Shown here: in pieces, positions 20,886-31,699 of the stretch
How positions within the stretch are numbered: the first letter of the stretch is position 1
Layout: every line of letters starts with the position of its first letter
From: Phocoena phocoena
Taxonomy: Eukaryota; Chordata; Mammalia; Artiodactyla; Phocoenidae
NCBI RefSeq assembly: GCF_963924675.1
Contig: NC_089230.1
Span: forward strand, 62,001 to 126,000
Direction of reading: 5' to 3'
DNA length: 64,000 nucleotides
The notes under the pieces: generated by a model
Told to the model about the DNA's origin: nothing
Database searches by the model: none
The model's input: the letters and a program-made list of their open reading frames with translations, nothing else
Translations under genes and position numbers: made by a program

Positions 20886-23800
20886 CTATGAAGACAAGTT
20901 GGAGTAGAGAAGAGTGTGAAACGTCATTTCTTAACATAAAACCACAAGCACAATTCTCTGCACACCTAGTAAGACAGATGCATTAAAACATTAACGATGG
21001 ACCCTTGTCATAATCCTATTTTTGTTTTTAAGGTGGTATTTTTTTAAGTTGGCTTTTTAAAAAAATTACAAAAGCAGCGCCCCAGGTGACTCCAGCCTCC
21101 TTCCCCACAGTCTGCCCATGTGACTGGTGTTGGTCTCTAGACTGTGTCAGAACCCAGCAGGGCAGCAGTGAGAGTGGCTGAATCTTATTCTCCCAATCGC
21201 TGCCTTCAAACAAGCTCTTTTGAATCTTCCTTTGTTGTCACAAAATGATAATGGTGATGAACCCCAAAGTTTTAGACAATGGTACCCAACTTAAAACGCC
21301 ATCTGTTATGCTGTAATGCCCACCTCCCCCTTCCCCACCAAGGTCATGCTTCAGCTGAAGAACCAGCAGGGCTCTGCTCTGACTTCCCTCGGCTCACTCC
21401 CTCTGGTGGGTGTGTTTCCCATCAGAGTGTTAGGGTCAGGGGAAGACAAAAAAGGGGCAAAGCTTCTTTACAAGTCACTAGTCAACTGTCCCGACACTGT
21501 GATATTACTTCTTAGCACTGAGAAAATGCCATTCTTCACACTTTCCAAACTTCGAACACTACTTCCTGTTGCAACTTACCTGTTAATACAACTTTTCCAG
21601 AAACAAAAATAAGGAGAACAATTCTCGGTTTGATCATTCTGTAGATTAAACCAGGAAATAACTCTGGCTCATAACTAGAAGGAAAATGGCAAAAACAGTT
21701 TAGAAATTAACAGCTGCTCATGCCTTTAGAAAAAATGGGGACCTGAACAAGGGAAAATACTGGGTAAGCAGCAAACTAATGAGGAGGTGAAGCCCAATTC
21801 TTGAGGAGCGTCACAGGAGAGAGTGCTCAAGTGAGGCCGGCTTTGTAACTGGCACTTGAAGACCAACTAACTCTATTTCTAATGAATCTGGATTTCCTGA
21901 CATAAGAACAAGAGCTTTATAAATATGTTCTATAGTCTCTGACCTTTATCAAGTTTCATTCTGGACAAGCTTACACCGACTTACAAGAGCCCAATAATCA
22001 TTCATTTATAAGATCTGACAGTCACAGTTTACCTTGTAATCATTCACATCTCATCTCCTTAAACTGAAATATCTCTAGCTGTTAACTCTGTTCAGGCAAT
22101 TTAACCAAAGTGATAGAAAAGATACTAGTTGGAGACTGAATCTTTCCCTGACTATGTTGTCTGACTAAATGCACTATTGGTATGTTTTATTCTAATCCTA
22201 GTAATCTCATTTTCTTAGTTAGAGAGATTGAAAACAGTTAGGATGTGTGACTCTGTTTAACCTAGTGGAAAATTCAAGATAGTCCTCTCTGAGGAAGAGA
22301 TGCTAGGGTGGATATGTGAAATGCCAGTGGGACTCTCCTAGGTGAAAAGTGAAATAAGAGTGTGCCAGGTATAAAAGTGGGATGTGCAAGGGCCCTGGTG
22401 CAATAAGGGCATGATAAGCCTTGGGGGTGCTACAAGCAGAGAGGCTGGAGAGGTGGGCAGGGACCACCTGCCTTGTAAGTCTTCATCAGGAAGTAGCAGG
22501 GAAAATAAATGTTGACTAGCACAAAAGATTCAAACAACTGGGGAAAAAACTGATACAAGAGGTTGTGGACTTTGTTCATGTATTTAAAATGTATTTAGTG
22601 AGCAATAAAATGATAAAACATACAGAAGGGGAATCAATTTCATCCCAGTAAAGGGGACTTTTGGGTGTCGTTAAGTGAAATGACAGGGAAGTAGGAGGCT
22701 GGTGAGAATAATAGGTGTTACCAAAGACATCAGGAAGAAACTTCAACATTAAATATACCTATAAGTATATCATTTGTTCTTACATACTAATTAGTTGGCA
22801 CATGTTTTATCATGAACAATGTTTAAATAGATTATAAATTAATTGTTGCCAAAAGCAATCACAATCCATTTCAGACTCACCTACTGAACTGTTGGTGGGT
22901 AAGCACAAGGCCTTCTAACCTTATAGGGAACTTCACATCGCAGCTCCCCACCATATTCTGAATCTTGAAGTCCAAGAACTTAGCTGGAAAACCCAACTTC
23001 TGTACAACCCTGGCATATTTTCTTGCTGCTAGTCTGGACTGTTCTTCACTAGGGAAAGAAAAAGTGAAATATTCATACTCAAAGACAGCTAAAATAATTA
23101 TTTAGATGAAAAACTTATAAAAAGTCCAAATTAGGAAAGATATTTTATAAAGTGTAAACTGATCACCCCTTCCAATAAAGAAAAGCTCAACAGACATTAA
23201 CAGTTTTATGTACAAAGTATTCCTGTGTCCTTGACAGAAAACGTAGGCCTACCAAAATGAATCCCTCTTCAATTCACCAAATTACTGATAGCCCTAGATT
23301 TTTTTTAAAAAAATAGTTATTTATTTATTTGGCTGTGCCGGGTCTTAGTTGCAGCACACGGAATCTTCATTGCGGCACACGGGATCTTTAGTTGCGGCAT
23401 GTGGAATCTTTAGTTGTGGCAGGCAAACTCTTAGTTGCCACGTATGGGACTTAATTCCCTGACCAGGGATCGAACCCAGGCCGCCTGCATTGGGAGCACA
23501 GAGTCTTAAGCCACTGGGCTACCAGAGAAGTCCCAACAGCCCTAGATTTTATACGTGTGAAACATAATATCATCATCACCATTATCATTAATATTATTGT
23601 ATTTTAGCTCACAAATTTCTACTGAGATGAAAACTAACAAGCTTCATTTGGATAGGAAAATAATGATGAGACTTATACTCAAAGAATGCACACACTAATT
23701 CCTCTTTTATGTCAAGTCTTTATCCATTCCTAGAAGTCATCTCTTGGACAAAACTATGACTTAGCAGGGCAGGGCTCATGTAACAAAAGCATAATGATAG

Positions 23801-26800
23801 CAGTATCATCGTCGACAAAAGGCTCTCAAGTGCAGGGTCATGAATGACAAAAATGAGGCATGCATACATGCTGAATTGTATGGAAATAAGGTGATAGTAT
23901 ACACCCTAAACTAATGCCTGGTTTTAAGAAAATGAAGTTACTGCTGTCTAAAAGTGATGAGAATCAACTATTTTAATAAGAAAGCAACAATAACATTTTA
24001 TTAAAGTATTAGCCTAACACCTAGAAACCATGACACAGCCATTTCTTTCACAACATACAGACCAGGACAATGAACTCCTTTAAACCCACCTCTTGGCTCC
24101 TGTGCACACCATCTTCCCAGAACTGAATATCAGTGCAGTGGTCCGGGGCTCTCTTATCCTCATGATTACAGCAGCAAACCGCTAAAACAGCCAGAGACAA
24201 TAGTTAATGATGTCATGCCAGACTGCTGACTTCTGTCAGGAGAACTAGACAATGAGAAAAAACACCCCAAATAGTAAGAAGGACCTGGTACTTAGACAGT
24301 TATCAAGATATCTGTCATGTGTTTCCATACAGGGCTCCCTTACATCACCATGTGCCACACGTCTTTTGCATATGGAGCAAGCACACAAGTTGTGACTCTA
24401 AGGCGGCTGGACCAAGATCTCTGTGTTCTGTCATACATATCCCAACACCTGAAGACAAGGAATATTTGCAAAAATATCTTTAACTATAAATTTTGTTTTA
24501 TTAATTTTTTTAGGCAAATCTACTGATAAACCTTTTCCACCTCCAGAAGGAATTAATAAATCAGATTACAAGCATATCAACGCATAGTGACGTTACCTCC
24601 CATTTCCAATAGACTTTTAGAAACTGAATTGGTGGATTGGCATTTATATAAATGTAATGGCCTCAGTGACTAGGTTACATGATATAAAGCAAAAAATTAG
24701 TTTCAAATTTTAATATCTGCTATCTAATTACACATGAAAAAATTCGTATTATTTCTAATCAAGATCACTCTTTGACAAATTAGATTGCTTTTACAATTTT
24801 AGTTTAAAAACTACTATATGTCTTCTCTCTGATTTTACCACCATGTAAAAATGCTAGCATTATATTCTAGTTTATACAAGTCCCAGGAGATGCCTAATTA
24901 TTTTGTATTTCCTAAATTCCCTCTACTGGTTTTATTGCTTGGATAACTAATATCATTTCATTAGAAAAAATTATGTAAAATCATGTATTCAACTTAATAA
25001 AATTATGACAAAAGATTAATTCTTATAATGCTACATTCATATGGACTTTCCATATGCATTAGGCTGTTTTTTAAAAATAAATTTATTTATTTATTTTTGG
25101 CTGCGTTGGGTCTTCATTGCTGTGCACGGGCCTTCTCTAGTTGTGGCGAGCGGGGGCTACTGTTCATTGCGGTGCGCGGGCTTCTCTTTTCGGTGGCTTC
25201 TCTTGTTGCAGAGCACGGGCTCTAGGCATGCGGGCCTCAGTAGTTGTGGCTCACGGGCTCTAGAGCACAGGCTCAGTAGCTGTGGTGCACGGGCTTAGTT
25301 GCTCCGCGGCATGTGGGATCTTCCCAGAGCAGGGATCGAACCCATGGCCCCCGCACGGGCATGGGGATGCTTAACCACTGCGCCACCAGGGAAGCCCTAG
25401 GCTGTTATCTTAAAATCAGAAAACTTGTAGGTATTTTTCCCTTAATCTTTTTATTATAAAAAAATCGGCAGTTATACAAAGGTAGAAAATATAATAAACT
25501 TCTTGTACTTATTATCCAACTTTAACAATTATTAACTTTTGGCTAATCTTGTTTCATCCATATGTCCCTTTCCCACTTCTCCAACTGGACTATTCTTAAG
25601 TAAATTCCAGGTAGCATGGCATTCTATTCTATATAGTTTTCAAAACATAAATGGGATCATACTATATATTTTGTTCTGTAACTTCACATGATCCCCTCAC
25701 AATGGATATGTCAAACTTTATCTTGTGGACTGCTGTATTCCTAGAGTCTCTTACTTGGCAGCTATTCAATAAAAATGCTGCATATTTTGCTTTAAATCCT
25801 TGTTTTGCTGGTGTCAACAAACTTAAACACAACATATTCTTTTTGATCTAGAGACCTTTGGAAGAAAATTCTGTATTATTATAGTCTGAAATACATTAAA
25901 ATTGTTCTGACCTTGGGATTATATTCAGCATTCCGGGCACGAAGTGCAATGGTCTTCAGGTCAAGTTTACAACCAAGATTCACTGTGGATACAATATTTC
26001 TGTAAGAAATTAGAAAAGAAAACATGATTATTTACTGTTAGTGTTAGATGATTACTTAGAAATTGTATTCTTTCATTAGAACTAATTTAATGAAATTTAA
26101 TGAGATTAAATTAGTTTAATTTAAACTATCTTAATTTTTTTAATTAAAATTTTAAAAAATTGCTGACATTTATTAAGTGTTTAAACAAGTACCAAACACC
26201 ATGCCAACATTTTACAAAGATAATCTCACTTAATACTTACAATGCACTATGAAGTAATAACTATTAGTACTGCCATTTTCAGATGAAGAAGCTGAGGCTT
26301 AAGTGGGGGTAACTTGCTCTGTATACACATGGCTCCTAAGTGAGGCATGACTTTCTCACTTCTCTCAAAATAAGTATCTTTTGGAAGAACAAAAGTTCAA
26401 TTATCTTTGACAAAGGAAGAAAACCAGCTTTTTCCTCTGATTAACCCTCAGTAAGTCAAGAAAAACAAACATCACCATTTATTATCTGGGTCCAATGAAC
26501 ACTTTTCATTTTTTAATATTCTTATATAATTTTATAAATAACTTATAAATGAGTTGTAACATCACTCTCTCGTGAATACTGATCCCAGATTGCGAAAACA
26601 TCTCCAACTGTTCCAGCTCATGGCTGCTTCTGGGTCTTTTTTTGGCACTGTCAAAATGCAATACCTTTGAAAACTTGATGGCTCATAATTAGGTTGAAAA
26701 GAGGTTGGGTGTCTTCTTTAATACACAATTGTAATGCCAGTTAGGTTGATCAACTCAATGTTCTCATTTCTACATCACCTATTTCCTTCCAATCAATTTT

Positions 26801-29105
26801 ACATACACAAGTTCACAGAACTTTCTTATAATCTACTTTATTTGTGTAGAATTGGTAGTAACATCCCTACCTCCTTTTCTGATTTTAGTAATTTGAGTCT
26901 TCCCTTTTTTTGTTAGTCTAACTAAACGTTTGTTGATTTTTTTCAAAGAACCAACCTTTTGCTTCATTGATTTTCTCTACTGTTTTTCTTTTCTGTATTT
27001 CATTTATCTCTGCCCTAATCTTTATTATTTCCTTCCTTCTGCTAGCTTTGGGGTTAGTTTGTTCGTTTTTCAGTTGTAACATTAAGTTATTGATTTGAAA
27101 TATTTCTGTTTGTTTATTTGTTTTTTGGCTGTGTTGGGTCTTCGTTTCTGTGTGTGGGCTTTCTCTTGTTGCGGCGAGCGGGGGCCACTCTTCATCGCGG
27201 TGCGCGGGCCGCTCACTGTCGCGGCCTCTCTTGTTGTGTAGCACAAGCTCCAGACGCGCAGGCTCAGTAATTGTGGCTCACGGGCCTAGCTGCTCCGCGG
27301 CATGTGGGATCTTCCCAGACCAGGGCTCAAACCCGTGTCCCCTGCATTGGCAGGCAGATTCTCAACCACTGTGCCACCAGGGAAGCCCTCTTGTTTTTTA
27401 ATGTGATCATTTGTAGGTATAAATTTCACCCATAGCACCACATCTGCTGCATCCCATATGTTTTAGTATGTTGTATTTTTGTTTTCATTTGTCTCTAAGT
27501 ATTTTCTAACTGCCCCTATGATCTTCAATCCATTGGCTGTTTAAAAGTGTGTTATTTGGACTTCCCTGGTGGCGCAGCAGTTAAGAATCCACCTGCCAAG
27601 GCAGGGGACACGGGTTTGAGCCCTGGTTCAGGAAGATCCCACATGCCATGGAGCAGCTAAGCCCATGCACCACAACTACTGAGCCTGCACTCTAGAGCCC
27701 ACGAGCCACAACTACTGAGCCCGTGCACCACAACGAAGAGTAGCCCCCGCTCGCCGCAACTAGAGAAAGCGTGCGCATGCAGCGACAAACACCCAACGCA
27801 GCCAAAAATAAATAAGTTCGTAACAAAAATAAATTAAGAAAATACAAGTATGTTATTTAATTTCTACAATCTTGTGAATTTTCTGGGACGCTTTGTGGAA
27901 TACCAGAAATATTACGGTGTTGGCGAGAAACAAACACCCCATCTGAACTAGGTAGAATTTATGATTTAAACCAAAGGTACAAACTTAAATGCACATAGGA
28001 GTCAGCTAAGTGTTAAAAGACAATAGGGTGTGGTGTTTATAGAGGTGAACTAACAAGTGCTTATCTTTCTAAAACCATTAAGATTAAAATTATTTTGTTT
28101 TTAAAATTGTTTCAGATCAAACAAACACCCAAGCAAGATTTAGGCCACTGGATAAGAGTCAGGATCCATGGCTAAACATTACTTAGTTCTAAAAATGATC
28201 AGGAATGACTTACAAGAAAACTGGGTAACATAGTTGTTACAAATAACCCCTGATATGGCCATAAACTTCCTAAAGGCAAAAGCTATATACTTCTCGGTGA
28301 CAAATATTTAAGAATATTTGTTTGTTTTTCAGGAAGGAGAAATTTTCCCTACCCGTCCCCTACCCCCCAGTTCTGTTACATACAGGCCCTAATGCAATTA
28401 GATAGAAAAATACATTTCAGACAAGAACAGCCATCCTCAGCTTGTGGGAAGGGCACAGTTCTTCAAAAATTTACATGCAGCCCTTACAATGACCAATGAA
28501 GGAAAACAAGGGCCACTATGAACTATAATGATTCTGTGACTAAGTAATTAATCTTCCCAAAAACTAAAAATATCACACGGGAAGGAGACTACATAAAGCT
28601 TCATTTGGTAAATCAGCTACAGCGAAATGTCTACAATAACAATAATGCAATCTAAATTGGACTTCATTGGCCCAAACATATAAGCACAGCTACTAAATTT
28701 CTGAAGATGTTATGAGAGCCTTTTACTGGGGGCACTGACTCACTAAGACAGCTTCCCTTTTCTTTTTAAAGCGAGTTTTGATGCATGATCGCTATTAGTG
28801 CCACACAAATAACTCAATCCATCTGAGAACAAAGAACAGCAGCACAGTTCCAGGGGACCCCTCCAGGGCAGGGAAAGGACGTACAACGAGTACTCACTGC
28901 AGCTGCGGCACAATCCCAGAGCTCTCCGAGGCTGGCGTGGCAGGGGTGATGGGGGTCATGGGAGTCATGGGGGAGGGATACAGGGGAGTGGTGCCCGGCA
29001 AGGGTGCGGTCGTAAGAGTCTGTGAGTGGAAAAGCTGTGGTGTCTGGCCGGAGGCCCCCTGGGTCGCCTGCTGGGAGGTCGACTGCTGAACGGCTGCCAC
29101 TGCCG

Positions 29106-29143
<38 letters not shown>

Positions 29144-31533
29144 TGCTGCTGCCTTTGCTGTTCTTCCAAAATAGACAGACTGCTGGTGCTCTGAATAGGC
29201 TGTGGAGTCAGTCCTGTGCCATACGGCATCATCGGACTAAAGATAGGGATTCCAGGAGTCATGGCCCCCTGTGAGAAGTTAGGAGAACAATGGGTTAGGC
29301 TGGCTGGTGTTTGTGTCTGTAGGACTTGGCTGGTAGAACAGCAGGTGAGATTTGCAAAGACAGGCACCTTCCGAGTACAAAGGGGGTTATATAGCAGTAA
29401 TGGGGAGGAACTTGCTGTTCTTACACACATCACTTTCTTCTTCAGCATAACACAGTAGGTAAGAGCTTAGGATGTGGAAGCAGACCTGGGTGTGAAATCC
29501 AACTCTGCTACTTACAACACGTGAGAATTTAAGGAAGCTCCTTAACCCTTCAGGCTCTAGAGGATAACAATGCTTTAAGACTTAGAAAAAATCGAGAACT
29601 TCTACTCTTTGAAAGATACCATTAAGAAAATTAAAACTTGGGACTTCCCTGGTGGTCCAGTGGTTAAGAGTTAAGAACCTGGCGTGCAATACAGGAGACG
29701 CCGGTTCGAGCCCTGGTCAGGGAACTAAGATCCCACAGGCTGCGGGGCAACTAAGCCCATGTGCCACAACTGGAGAGCCCGAGTGCCACAACTACAGAGC
29801 CCATGCGCTCTGGATCCTGTGCACCACAATTAGAGAGAAGTCCGTGCGCCACAACTAGAGAGAAGCCCACGTGCTGCAACGAAAGATCCCATGTGGCACA
29901 ACTAAGACCCTACGCAGACAAAAAAATAAAATATTTTTTTTAAAAAAAGAAAATTAAGCCACAGACTACGAGAAAACATCTACCATACATATATCTGAGA
30001 AAGAACTCGTATCCAGACTACATAAAGAACAATCAAAATTCAATAAAAGATGAAAAAACAGACCAATAAAGAATGGGCAAAAGATGTGAAGGACATTTTA
30101 CAAATGAAGATCTATAAATAGCTAATAAGCACTTGACAAGATGTTCAAGATCATAAGTCAGAGGAAAATGCTTGTACTTCTAGAACGGCTGAAGTAAAAA
30201 CCCAAGGGCCGGTGAGCACGTGGAGCAACTAGAACTCTCACGTGTCGCTGGCAGAGCCTCAGAACATGCTTTCTTATAGAGTTAAATATGCACGTACACA
30301 ATGACCCAGCAATCCCACTCCTGAGTACTCACCCAAGAGAAACAAAAACACAGCCAACACGGAGAAATGTACACAAACGCAAAGCACCTTTATTCACAAT
30401 GGCCCCAACCTGGAAACAACCCTAATGTCAGCAACTGGAAAATGGACAAACTGTCGGACACCCATACAACAGAGGGCTACTTGGTGATAAAAAGGAACTT
30501 GCTGATACACAAAGAAGACAGACACAAAAAAAGCATACACTGGTATGGTGCCATTTCCATGATATTCTAGAGTAGGCAAAACTATCTCTAACTCTGGAAA
30601 GCAGATCATTAGTTGCCTGGAGCTAGGGGAGTGACTGCAAAGGGGCAGGAAGGGACTTTTAGGGTGACTGAAATGTTCTATAACCTTCACAGGTGCATAC
30701 ACTTATCAAAACACATACTTAAAATGGGTGTTTTTTGACTTCCTGGTGGCACAGTGGATAAGAATCCACCTGCCAATGCAGGGGAAACGGGTTCGATCCC
30801 TGGTCTGGGAAGATCCTACACGCCGCGGAGTAGCAAAGCCCATGCGCCCCAACTACTGAACCTGCGCTCTAGGGCCCACGTGCCACAACTACTGAAGCCC
30901 ACACACCTAGAGCCCATGCTCTGCAACAAGAGAAGCCACCACAAGAAGAAGCCCACGCACCACAACGAAGAGTAGCCCCCACTCGCTGCAACTAGAGAAA
31001 GCCTGCGCGCAGCAACGAAGACCCAATGCAGCCAAAAATAAATAAAATTAAATCTTAAAAATAATAGAGTGTTTTTATTTAAGTATGTAAACTACACTTC
31101 AACAGAAGTTACTTAAAAATTTAAAAGTAGCTACATTATTTGGAACCTTAAACATAAAAATGAAAAGAAAACTAGAAGATAATTTGGTTAGAGTTATCTC
31201 CAAAATCAAACACCCTATAATCACTCAGACCACTTTCATAAGTGCTTTTCAAAAGATTAAGTTTTACAAATACACATTTTAGCTTCCAAACAAACTCCCC
31301 AAATCAAACACTATCATGTTTATTCAAAGCCTAATAGAACTTCTCAATGAAATAAAGGAGGCTTAAAAAATATAAATCCATTTTCAACAACAGATGGTTA
31401 AATTCCCTTGCTTCCCTTTTACACTGTCTCTAACAATGCAGATTCTGTCCTAAGTGTACCCTCCCTCCAGTTGTATTACCTGAGGGGAGGCCAGGCCCTG
31501 GGCATAAGGTGGGAGGCTGTTGTTCTGATCCAT
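20806..31533 (-). CDS. TBP: TATA-box-binding protein, complete, seven coding exons, 315 aa
   Basis: TBP is the DNA-binding core of TFIID, SL1 and TFIIIB. It recognises and bends promoter DNA for all three nuclear RNA polymerases. In transcription order the coding exons are 31533-31480, 29268-28898, 25999-25912, 24181-24090, 23048-22881, 21674-21580 and 20885-20806. They sum to 948 nt including TAA. The N-terminal arm begins [18 protein letters not shown] and holds a polyglutamine run at residues 58-72, then a Pro/Thr-rich MTPMTP segment. The conserved saddle core of about 180 residues starts near residue 135 (GIVPQLQNIVST). It contains both pseudo-repeats, with [12 protein letters not shown] in the first and GKVVLTGAKVRAE in the second, and ends KGFRKTT. 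No core residue looks damaged. It is shorter than the human protein (339 aa) mainly through the polyQ. It converges with PDCD2 and diverges from PSMB1. Confidence 0.98.
21580..21674 (-). CDS. TBP: TBP coding exon 6
   Basis: Acceptor cttctag, donor gtaagt. It encodes [19 protein letters not shown] and FVSGKVVLT. 95 nt. Confidence 0.96.
22881..23048 (-). CDS. TBP: TBP coding exon 5 (link of the two core repeats)
   Basis: Acceptor ccctag, donor gtgagt. It encodes [33 protein letters not shown] and LTHQQFS. 168 nt. Confidence 0.96.
23303..23537 (-). mobile_element. Older tRNA-SINE (CHR/Bov-tA type) in a TBP intron
   Basis: Reverse copy: an A/T-rich tail at the left, ggctgtgccgggtcttag, and the tRNA head at the right (accagagaagtccc). 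The direct repeat agccctagatttt at 23290-23302 and 23538-23550 is a perfect 13-bp target duplication. Confidence 0.9.
24090..24181 (-). CDS. TBP: TBP coding exon 4
   Basis: Acceptor gttttag, donor gtgggt. It encodes [16 protein letters not shown] and [10 protein letters not shown] of the first saddle repeat. 92 nt. Confidence 0.96.
25069..25397 (-). mobile_element. CHR SINE (long form) in a TBP intron
   Basis: Reverse copy running from an AT-rich tail (aaataaatttatttattt) through ggctgcgttgggtcttc to the head gcgccaccagggaagccc. Target repeat taggctgtt at 25060-25068 and 25398-25406. Confidence 0.92.
25440..25850. mobile_element. Probable old LINE-1 3' fragment in a TBP intron
   Basis: The motifs ctattcttaagtaaattcc and aaacataaatgggatcatac resemble old L1M 3' sequence. 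Family and limits are uncertain. Confidence 0.4.
25912..25999 (-). CDS. TBP: TBP coding exon 3 (start of core repeat 1)
   Basis: Acceptor ttacag, donor gtcaga. It encodes [18 protein letters not shown] to ARNAEYNPK. 88 nt. Confidence 0.96.
26160..26340. mobile_element. MIR element in a TBP intron
   Basis: A typical MIR: ttattaagtgtttaaacaag, ccattttcagatgaagaagc, then tgaggcttaag and aacttgctc. Diverged but easily recognised. Confidence 0.75.
27107..27388 (-). mobile_element. CHR SINE inside the LINE-1 relic
   Basis: ggctgtgttgggtcttcg at the left through gcggcatgtgggatcttccc to the head gtgccaccagggaagccc. It is inserted in L1 ORF2 sequence, so it is younger than the L1. Confidence 0.92.
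27558..27845 (+). mobile_element. CHR SINE, opposite orientation, in the same LINE-1 relic
   Basis: Head ggacttccctggtggcgcag, tail gcagccaaaaataaataag. The flanking repeat aagtgtgttattt (27545-27557) and aagtatgttattt (27846-27858) is a near-perfect target duplication. Confidence 0.92.
28898..29268 (-). CDS. TBP: TBP coding exon with polyglutamine tract
   Basis: Acceptor ctcacag, donor gtgagt. 371 nt covering residues 19 to about 142: [12 protein letters not shown], the E-E-Q-Q-R-Q15 run, then QLFHSQTL, the [13 protein letters not shown] repeats and SGIVPQLQ. Confidence 0.97.
29107..29151 (-). repeat. TBP: CAG/CAA polyglutamine repeat of TBP, 15 codons
   Basis: Read on the - strand this is 3 CAG, 1 CAA, then 11 CAG, directly after a Q-Q-R lead and before A-A-V. 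Human alleles are usually in the mid-twenties to about 40. Only one CAA interrupts the run. Confidence 0.95.
29465..29580. mobile_element. MIR fragment in a TBP intron
   Basis: The sequence gaagcagacctgggtgtgaa, then actctgctacttac and ccttaacccttcaggctc, is the MIR core and tail. Confidence 0.6.
29640..29946 (+). mobile_element. CHR SINE in a TBP intron
   Basis: Head gggacttccctggtggtcc, ggttcgagccctggtcaggg, then gccacaact units and an A/T tail. Flanking repeat aagaaaattaa at 29624-29634 and 29947-29957. Confidence 0.9.
29960..30710 (+). mobile_element. LINE-1 (L1M-type) 3' ORF2 fragment in a TBP intron
   Basis: Landmarks in order: agaatgggcaaaagatgtg, then acacaatgacccagcaatcc, then tattcacaatggcccc and aacctggaaacaaccc. 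All belong to the 3' part of LINE-1 ORF2. It is on the opposite strand to TBP transcription. Confidence 0.8.
30737..31067 (+). mobile_element. CHR SINE in a TBP intron
   Basis: Head gacttcctggtggcacag, then repeated ccacaactactga units and an agccaaaaataaataaa tail. A flanking gtgttttt repeat is probably its target duplication. Confidence 0.88.
31480..31533 (-). CDS. TBP: TBP first coding exon (residues 1-18)
   Basis: ATG at 31533-31531; donor gtaata just below 31480. The exon extends upstream as 5' leader to about 31680, where ...caaagcag precedes CATCACTG. The leader before ATG (ttgccaagaagaaagtgaac) matches the human TBP leader as I recall it. Confidence 0.96.
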
Positions 31534-31602
31534 GAGGTTCACTTTCTTCTTGGCAAATCAAAAACCTTTGGACTGGGAATCACCTCAGCATTCAGTCTTT
31601 TC

Positions 31603-31659
31603 CTAGAGCATCCCCAGCACACTCTTAGCGACTTCCTCAACTCTCTGGGTTATCTTCAT
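31603..31659 (-). promoter_or_regulatory. TBP: Upstream ORF in the TBP 5' leader, 18 codons
   Basis: On the - strand an ATG at 31659-31657 opens MKITQRVEEVAKSVLGML and ends at TAG (31605-31603), 69 bases before the TBP ATG. A second minimal uORF (ATG CTG AGG TGA) follows. The main start context has C at -3 and G at +4. The human leader as I remember it reads gtgtgaagataac here, with no ATG. A translational effect is an inference. Confidence 0.6.
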
Positions 31660-31699
31660 GCACACGAAGAAACAGTGATGCTGCTTTGAAAAAAGTTTG

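Larger units (their letters stand above)
26760..27900 (-). mobile_element. LINE-1 ORF2 relic split by two SINEs (TBP intron)
   Basis: Read on the - strand, 26918-27110 gives [19 protein letters not shown] and then [15 protein letters not shown], a hallmark LINE-1 ORF2 segment. L1-like sequence resumes at 27395-27557 and about 27846-27900. SINEs at 27107-27388 and 27558-27845 interrupt it. The frame is broken, so it is inactive. Confidence 0.8.

Noticed and set aside
28894..29448. 184-codon reverse open frame including the polyQ run
   Set aside because: It is the TBP polyQ exon read through its splice acceptor into the intron. The true exon ends at 29268.
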